Shown piece after piece: positions 57,184-64,000 of a DNA stretch of 64,000 nt; the first letter of the stretch is position 1; each line of letters starts with the position of its first letter. The position numbers and the translations under genes were made by a program. Source of the stretch: Pleurodeles waltl (Eukaryota; Chordata; Amphibia; Caudata; Salamandridae); the NCBI RefSeq assembly GCF_031143425.1, contig NC_090448.1, forward strand, positions 334,254,177 through 334,318,176, given 5' to 3'. Below the pieces are notes generated by a model that was not told the origin of the DNA, ran no database searches, and saw only the letters and a program-made list of their open reading frames with translations.

Positions 57184-57689
57184 TTCATTTTGTTAGCAGA
57201 AGAAAAAAATTCAGTCAACTTCAAATATTGCCCTCCTTCCCTGCCATCATACAGAATACCATTAAGACTACATTGTTAGATCAGTCATAGAGATCACAAT
57301 CCTACCATCTAATTTTAACAAATTCCATCAGCTTAACTCGCTCTTTAGGACAACATTTCTTCAGTTTTGCCACATTGTTAAATTTATTGTTGACATTATC
57401 CGCTACCAATATATTGTGAAGGTAAGCAGATGTTAGTCAATATTTTGGAGTCATTATATATGCAAGTTGATAATATTGAACTTATTACTGTGATTTAGAA
57501 TCCTTCAGGCAAACATCATGACTCAGCCTGCTTAGTTGCATTGATGGGATCATGTAACCCTCTTCATGACCTGCTACACCTATCAGAGGAAAGGACTTCT
57601 TCCCACCACCCTCGCACTTCAAAATTTGCTTTATGCAAATAGTGTGATCATCCTGCCTAGCATTGACATCAGGATCGCATGACTCCATT
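57184..57689. other. Unassigned stretch
   Basis: A short direct repetition is present: tcatgactcagcctgc...gatgggatcatgtaacc near 57516 and gatcgcatgactccattcacagcctgctacacc near 57673. No gene recognised. Confidence 0.35.
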
Positions 57690-59480
57690 CACAGCCTGCT
57701 ACACCACTCGGAGGACAGAACTCTTGTACCCCCTATTCTCCAGCTCATCAGGGTGTTCTATTATTCAAGGGTTCAAAGTAAGGGGCATGCAACGACGAGG
57801 GCATCACCTGCTTTGGCCTGAGAAAGTCACTAATACTGTGTGCCACACACATTCTGCAACCCTCCACATACTCACACCCAGACCACATAAAAACAGAAAC
57901 CATCCCTGCACAACAACTTAAACAATCTCCACATACCACTGGCGCGCACACTCCTCCAACAACACAAACCATTAAAATCATATTTGCTTATCAACACACA
58001 TTCTCTAGTCATCCATGCTCCTGACATATTTACCACTATCACAGAACACAACCTTGATGAACCCTTCATCGTAGGAACATGGCTCACTATTGCATATCTC
58101 GTAGATGATCATATCCCTGCAAGCTATAGTACCCAATACTTAGATGGCACACACAAAACAGGAGGGCAGCTGGTTATTATGCACACATCATCCCGGTGTT
58201 GAACTGTCCACAACTAACCACCCCAAAGTCCTTCAAGGTGTCACACCTGCCAGTTCTCATACTTTCAGCATCTTGGACAGCATCTCTTCCAGCTAATTTA
58301 TGGATATATCAGGCCCAGCAAGTTCACTAAAGAAATGTCAAAACTTGTCACCTCAACTTTCATTAAGTACCCCCCACCGACATAACTTAGAGACTTTAAA
58401 CTTACAGGCAACCTCAACACAGAGAATGAAGAAATACCTAGATAAATTACTCAACAGTCTAGGCGTTAAACCCTACATCATAAACCCACCCATTCTAAGG
58501 GCAGTACACTCAGTCTCACCCTCTTGCCACTACTCTTACTTCTCATAGCCTTAGACTGGACAGACCATGTAACCATCGTTCTCCATATTCAATATTATCA
58601 CTCTGCATCAAGGACTGTCAAAAAGAGTAAAATACACAGTGTAATCCTTCAACACCAATTCTAGCACTCTAGAGGTTTGATTCAGTCTAAGAAAAACCAC
58701 CAAGACAACATCAGATATTAAAAAGTCCCTTGACATCGACAACTTGATACTGAAAAACCACAGAGAACTCCAAAAACTGACAACTAAGGGTGCCAAAAGC
58801 AGACAGCAAACACGATAGGCCAACACACCTGATTATCTCACCCAAATCAAATCAGTACTGCTTCACAGAGAGCCCTCTTCACCGCAGTCAAGACCACATT
58901 CTAACATTAATAAAAGCAACTAACAGAAGTAAAGCCATCAGACGCTTAGTCTGTCAACTACGGGATCCTACGATACATGAGCCATCAACAAGTACAATGC
59001 TATTAATTACTTCTTCATGGACAAGACAAGCAAAATGAAACCTACCATCAGCAGCATGACACATCCCATCCCCCCACCCATCTCATCACTTCATCCTCTT
59101 CCCCCCCACCCATCGCTCATCACTTCATTCTCATTTGAGCACCATCCACCTCATTTCACATTCATACATAATCAACATCCTGAATCCACTCAAAGCTACC
59201 ACTTATGAGGACCACATCCTACACTTATCCAAGCTCAAATCCCAACAAGGAGATAACCCTCATAACCCTTTGAAACATCAGCAACTCCTCCCTAAATTGA
59301 GGAACTATACCAGAAAGCTGGAAAGACATGACAGATCTCCCCTCTCATTAAGAAATCAACCTTGGATCTATGGGACCGTGTCAACTTCCACCCCACCATC
59401 AATCTACCCTTCATAGGAAAAAGCATTGAGAAAGCTGTTTCCACCCAGCTGTCAGAGCAGAGCATCTTAAACTTTTTTCA
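57690..59480 (+). pseudogene. L2/CR1-like LINE: endonuclease to RT start
   Basis: The frame at 57984-58202 reads LINTHSLVIHAPDIFTTITE, EPFIVGTWL and THKTGGQLVIMHTSS, matching the N-terminal AP-endonuclease domain of L2/CR1 LINEs, which nicks the target. Decayed linker follows (58300-59300), and 59390-59470 gives INLPFIGKSIEKAVSTQLSE, the start of the RT fingers. The remainder of RT is absent because DIRS copy G begins at about 59480-59510. Many stops. Orientation is the same as the other L2 fragments. Confidence 0.7.
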
Positions 59481-59489
59481 GTTCCATTT

Positions 59490-60880
59490 TTTAGCTTTGC
59501 CCCAGTGTGCTAGGGGTATGTCTCAAAACAAGCCCACAAGATTTAAACCATTTGAAGAATGTCACCAAAAGATGTCTGTCTCTGTTCGACACTTGGCTTG
59601 CCTTGCATCAGACCACAAACCCAAGGCCTGCAAATAGGGAAAGTCCATGTATCTGAGAATGACTTGCAAGCAGGTGATGAAGCCCCTGCCGGCACTGCAG
59701 AATGTGGTTCTGCACTGAGCCTGGCCTTAATCCTGAGGGAGATCTCAGAGCCATTCTTGGAGCTCATCATCACCATCTTGCTCCAAATTGTCATCATAGA
59801 TGTTGGCATATGTCTAAGAAGCACACACAGAAGTAATTGAAACATTTCTTTGACTTATGGCAAGTGCTGCTCTTCTAGGACCCACTCTTGCACTCCACCC
59901 ACAAAGCTGCCAGATGGATTGTTCCACGCTTCACAGAGTTGGAGTGATTCATACCCAACTCAGGGAGTTTAACAATGCCATGCACTACATCTTTGGGCCG
60001 ACAGTTCCATCTGTCCCCCACAGAGCCGAGAGGTGCTACTGCTGGATTACCATCAGAGGGTTCACCCTTGACACCAGCCAGACCCTCTGGATCCATCCCC
60101 AGACTGACACCAACACCAGTTCCACCACCATTTATGATCCCAGTTCAATAGATGCTGGCACCACTCAAAGAGGAACTTATTCTCCTCTTCAACTCTAAGA
60201 CAGCGATGTCGCTCAACACCGGCACCATTCGAACGTCAGTCCACGGTGGACTTACCACCCCTGGACAAGACCCCCTTTTCAGGAGGAGGGGATGATGAAG
60301 AGAGATATTGTCTCCTGAAGGACAACCCCTACCAGAAGAAAAACTGGTACGAGGAACTGAATGACACAAGGGGCCTGGACCCCTGTCCAGACTCTAGCCT
60401 GATTTCCCCTGCGGGTCCTGCCAAAGACAAAGGTGCATCTTTTGCGTGTGCGCTGGGCAGTAGAAGTCCTTGACCTACAACTACCTGACATTGAGGTCAA
60501 GATCAACATCTTAACAGAAGTGCTTCAACCGGAGGTGAGCTCTGTGTAGCCCTTGTTCCTCTTTAATGAGGCTCTCACTGATGTTCTCATCGGAACCTGG
60601 GCCAAACCCTGCATGGGAACTCTTGTGCATGGAAGGACTGCCCGCAGACTTTGCCCCACCTCCAGAGACTCAGCCTTCCTCTCTCAGCATCCCTCTTCCG
60701 AAAGCCTGGTGGGCAGGTCAACCCAAGTGCGTTCCCTACTAACCCACCGGATAGGAAATCCAAGAGGCTTGATACCTTTGGGAATCAAATCTTCTCTTCC
60801 ACTGGTTCTTCCCAGTTCTTTTGTGGCCATGGATGCTAATCCCACAGAGGATGCGGGCCCCACAACCAGCTCACCTTAGC
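59490..60880 (+). pseudogene. DIRS copy G gag, truncated and deleted
   Basis: The start gives MSQNKPTRFKPFEECHQKMS and a remnant of the small Cys/His module (HLACLASDHKPKAC, 59518-59640), aligned with the gag starts of copies B and C. No left ITR precedes it. Middle gag is decayed but includes KKNWYEELNDTRGLD near 60330-60375. The frame 60553-60879 has LFNEALTDVLIGTWAK and PTSRDSAFLSQHPSSESLVG, as in copy E. Around 60840-60880 the sequence jumps straight to RT, skipping the end of gag and the first part of RT. Confidence 0.7.
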
Positions 60881-61170
60881 TAAAGTCCTGTGTGCCCTGG
60901 ACCCTGGAGACTGGATGGTGGTGTTGGACTTGCAGGATGTGTATTCTCCCAATCCTGTCCTGCCAGCCCATGGGTGCTACATGTGGTTCCTGGTGGGCCA
61001 GGAGCATTTTCAGCTTGCCGTGCTTCCCTTTGGCCTCACCAGTGCCCCTACGGTGTTCACAAAAGTGATGGTGGTGGTTGCAGCACATCTGTGGGGGTCA
61101 AGGGTTTCAGTCTTCCCCTACCATGATGAATGGCTTTTGAAGACTGGCTTACCCCAGATAGTCATAGAAA
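60880..61170 (+). pseudogene. DIRS copy G first (partial) RT segment
   Basis: Opens at the equivalent of copy E 39160 and reads ALDPGDWMVVLDLQDVY, LPFGLTSAPTVFTKVMVVVA and FPYHDEWLLK, where the YLDD box has become YHDE. It ends near 61160 and is followed at once by sequence from an earlier point of the same domain (61170 on), so this is one arm of a tandem duplication. Confidence 0.75.
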
Positions 61171-62020
61171 GGGTCTTGATGTCAGAAGTAGGCAGTGGTT
61201 GATATTCCCAATACTTTCTGATACCCCAAAAAACCAAAGGGTCTTTGACCTTTCTAGATTTGCGGGACATATATCTCATCCTCAAAAAGGAGAAATTCAA
61301 AATTCTCACTCTGCCCTAAGTCTTGTCTGCCCTAGACCAAGGAGACTGTTTTGGACTTGCAGGATGTGTATTTTCACATCCCCATCCTGCCTGCCCACAG
61401 GCATTACTTGCGGTTCAAGGTGAGCCACAAGCACTTTCAGCGCTTCGTCCCACTAGTGCTCCTTGGGTGTTCACCAAAGTAATGGTGGTGGTAGCAGCTC
61501 ATCTGCACAGGTTAGGGGCTTCAGTCTTCCCCTACCTCAATGACTAGCTGTTGAAGTGTCCTTCGCCCCAGGCTATCGTCACCCACCTTCAGACTGCGGC
61601 GAACCTCCTGCATTCGCTGGGATTCACTATAAATGTACAAAGGCACATCTGACTCCCTCTCAGAAGCTCCCTTTTATTGGAGCTGTTCTGGACACAGTGC
61701 AGTTTCGGGCTTATCGTCCCGAGCAGGGAGTCCAGGCTATTCAGGTTATGATACCGATGTTTCGGCCTCTCTCCTGGATTTCAGTGGGACAGACTCCCAG
61801 TCTGTTGGGCCTCATGGCCTCCTGCATCCTCTTAGGGAAATATGCCGGATGGCATATGAGGGTTCTGCAGTGGGACCAGAAGTTCCAATGGGCACAGCAT
61901 CAGGGAAATCTCACCGACAATGTTCAGATCTCGGAGGGAACTGCAAAAGATCTGCAGTGGTGGTTAGTGAACTGCAATTGGGTCAGAGGCAGACTCCTCT
62001 CCCTTCCTGAGCCAGATCTC
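61170..62020 (+). pseudogene. DIRS copy G second RT segment
   Basis: Restarts at the equivalent of copy E 39015: ERVLMSEVGSGW, then YFLIPQKTK, LDLQDVYFHIPILPAHRHYL, SAPWVFTKVMVVVAAHLHRL and FPYLND followed by a stop. The YLDD box is thus YLND. The C-terminal part continues through LGFTINV and, in the frame 61556-62053, FIGAVLDTVQFRAYRPEQGV, KFQWAQHQGN and EGTAKDLQWWLVN. Frame changes occur near 61345, 61435 and 61640. Two RT cores in one copy are abnormal for DIRS. Confidence 0.75.
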
Positions 62021-62430
62021 AAAGTAGTGACAGATGCGTCACTTCTGAGATAGGGTGGCCATTAGGGAGAGGCATAGATCAGAGGCTTCTGGTGCCCGGC
62101 GGAATCTGGACTATGTATTAACTTACTTGAGCTCCAGGCGATCCAACTGACATTGAAAGCATTTCTTCCTGTTGTAAAAGGGAAGATGGTGGAGGTGTTC
62201 ATGGACAACACCACCAGGATGTGGTACTGCAACAAGCAGGGCGGCGTGGACCCTTTGTCAAGAAGCCTGAGTCTCTAGACAAGGCTGGAACCAGCAGGGC
62301 ATCACCCTTGGTGGCTCAACACCTGGCAGTTTCTCTGAACGACAGGGCAGATGACCTCAGCCGTCAATGCCTAGCAGATCATGAGTGGTATCTCCATCAG
62401 GAGGTGGCACAAGGACCCTTTCAGCAATGG
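62021..62430 (+). pseudogene. DIRS copy G RNase H
   Basis: Begins VVTDASLLR followed by a stop near 62049. LLELQAIQLTLKAFLP and VEVFMDNTTRMWYCNKQGG (about 62190-62247) provide the catalytic DNTT-type segment that is absent from copy E. It ends near ADDLSRQCLADHEW at about 62350-62390. One frame shift. Confidence 0.7.
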
Positions 62431-62834
62431 GGAGACCCTTGTTAAGACATGTTCGCCTCTGCAAAGAACGCTCAATGTCAGCACTTTGCACGTTGGAGTT
62501 TCCAAGGCAGCACTTGCTTGGCGATGCTTTTTGTTGCAAGTGGAGTTCAGGCCTCCTGTACGCCTTTTCGCTCATGCCACCTCTGCCCAGAGTTCTCAAG
62601 AGTATCAAGAAAGACCAGGCCCAAGCAATCCTGGTGACTCCAGACCGGGCAAAGAGAGTCTGGTATCCTGAGCTCCTGAAAATGAGCATCGATCCTCCGA
62701 TCAGGCTGCCCCTTCGGAAGGATCTTCTGTCACAGCTGCAGGGGGAGGTTCTCCATTCAAACCTGTCAACTCTGCGCCTTCATGCGTGGAGATTGGGCAG
62801 CGACAGCCTTCGACCTACCTGCCGAAGTCTGTAA
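62385..62834 (+). pseudogene. DIRS copy G methylase-like domain
   Basis: The 149-codon frame carries KWSSGLLYAFSLMPPLPRVL, KKDQAQAILVTPDRAKRVWY and LRLHAWRLGSD, matching the methylase-like domain of copy E but intact over a longer stretch. A second overlapping frame (62381-62671), read two bases away, carries VGVSKAALA and AQSSQEYQERPGPSNPGD, parallel to the upstream YR frame of copy E. Both frames are open here. Confidence 0.65.
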
Positions 62835-63795
62835 AGTTATTCTGGCAGCCAGGCTTCCCTCCACTAAGACGGTATAGGTCTGCTGTTGGAAATGATTTGT
62901 AAATTATTGGACAGAAAGATCTATTGATCCTCTTTCTGCTGCTCTCTCTGACATGCTTCTTTTTACCTTATCAATTGCCCAGTAGGGTTCTGCCTTTCGG
63001 CACTCTCAAAGACTACCTTTCTGTCCTATTGGCCTTCGTTCGGCTGCCTGATCAACCTTTATTATTCAAGTTACCTATTGTACATAGATTTCTCAAAGGG
63101 CTTGTACATGTTTCCCCCTACGCCCTTTGTTATTCCTCAGTGGGACGTAAATCTAGTTCTCACATTTCTCATGTGTGCTTCCTTTGAGCCATTACATAAC
63201 TGTCCCCTCCGGCTCACAATCAAGACAATCTTCTTAGTGGCAATAACATCTGCCAGGAGAGTGAGTGAGATGCAGGCTGTCTCAGGTAAGCCGCCGTATC
63301 TCACCATGTTCCCAGACAAGGCGTTACTCAGAACTTGTGCCTCTTTCCTCCCCAATGTGGTGACCCCATTTCACCTGGGTCAAAACATCACCCTGCCCAC
63401 CTTCTTTGCTCCCCGTATCCCTCTGAAGAAGAGGAGCAATGCTACTGGATGAACCCAAAAAGAGTGTTGTCATTATACCTTGACTGCACAAAAGAGTTCC
63501 GGGTAGATGACCAACTCTTTGTGGGGTACGCTGGAGCAAAGAGGGTTCGGGCAAACCATTTTGGCTGGGTCGTTCTCTGCATTAAGATCTGCTATGCACT
63601 GGCCAAGATGCAGCCTCCTGATTGCTCATTCCACCAGGGGCAAGGCTGCTACCACTGCACTAGTACGAGGTGTTTCTGTGCTGGATATGTCAGGCACAGA
63701 CATGGGCATCATTGCACACGTTTGGAAGACATTACTTCCTGTACAATCAGGCCCGTAAATGCCCGTTTGGTCCTACAGCACTTTCTAGTATAAGA
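62780..63795 (+). pseudogene. DIRS copy G tyrosine recombinase
   Basis: Frames 62924-63187, 63078-63452, 63335-63793 and 63507-63758 together cover the YR: FGTLKDYLSVLLAFVRLPDQ, MYIDFSKGL, AITSARRVSEMQAV, DCTKEFRVDDQLFVGYAGAK, CYALAKMQP and HSTRGKAATTALVRGVSVLD. Both the box I Arg (ARRVSE) and the HxxR motif (HSTR) are kept, unlike copies A, E and E'. It is broken by stops and shifts (near 62876, 63400, 63540, 63620). It is the best match to an active-site-intact YR in the window. Confidence 0.75.
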
Positions 63796-63837
63796 TTTGT
63801 CTGCAGCCCACCGCCAGGAGGTTATGGCTTGGGTATC

Positions 63838-64000
63838 TATCCTAAGGTAAGGAATCTGCAGCTCGAAGTCTCTATCAGATGAACAAGTTACTTACCTTCG
63901 GTAACGCATTATCTGGTAGAGACTCTATCTAGCTGCAGATTTCTTACACCCACCCATGCCTCCCCGCTCGGCAGACACGTTCAATAGGGTCCGGGAGTGT
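63838..64000 (+). promoter_or_regulatory. DIRS copy G ICR, cut by the window end
   Basis: 63841-63877 (cctaaggtaaggaatctgc, agctcgaagtctctatcag) complements the left ITR start. 63888-63945 (ttacttaccttcggtaacgc, tatctggtagagac) complements the right ITR end. The following spacer (cccacccatgcctcccc) matches copy E 41718-41735. The right ITR lies beyond the window. Confidence 0.8.

Overview
This window looks like vertebrate nuclear DNA from a giant, repeat-bloated genome, most likely a salamander or newt (inference). There is no operon structure and no dense coding. The one piece of host gene I can support is a single 86-bp exon at 48667-48752 (+). It encodes the first half of a RING finger (CPIC...PC.H..C) that I recognise as RNF123 (KPC1). 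Almost everything else is transposable-element debris, so the window is probably intronic or near-genic sequence of RNF123 with very long introns.

The dominant family is DIRS, the tyrosine-recombinase retrotransposons. I count at least seven copies or fragments plus one orphan terminal cassette: A at 1-1165 (+, 3' half); B at 1707-2812 (+, left terminus and gag); an orphan terminal cassette at 27272-27676 (reverse orientation); C at 29106-29514 (+, left terminus and gag start); D at 33255-33910 (+, divergent gag); E at 37195-42076 (+, the best copy: gag, RT, RNase H, methylase-like domain, YR, internal complementary region and right ITR); E' at 42258-44872 (-, deleted copy tail to tail with E); F at 53540-57183 (+, decayed); G at 59490-64000 (+, running off the window, with a duplicated RT segment). 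The termini match the DIRS scheme: the internal complementary region carries reverse complements of both element ends.

Other elements: an endogenous-retrovirus fragment on the minus strand (2815-5193: gag, primer-binding site, one LTR); an L1/Tx1-like LINE fragment (6070-7130); a nearly full-length but broken Ty3/gypsy element with two LTRs (9074-15026) carrying a 494-bp insertion inside pol; a 3.8-kb composite of two tandem arrays bounded by short inverted repeats (15781-19617); a CACTCTAC-type minisatellite (20530-21240); a GC-rich interspersed repeat (21430-21790); a tRNA-headed SINE with clear 5-bp target-site duplications (25351-25713); and four plus-strand L2/CR1-like LINE fragments (46830-47370, 47985-48304, 50040-51430, 57690-59480).

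All element genes seen here carry stops, frameshifts or deletions, so none is expected to act alone. The main biological interest is the RNF123 exon surviving among the repeats, the terminal architecture and rearrangements of the DIRS copies, and nested insertions that give a relative insertion order. Family assignments rest on motif recognition by eye; no database was searched.
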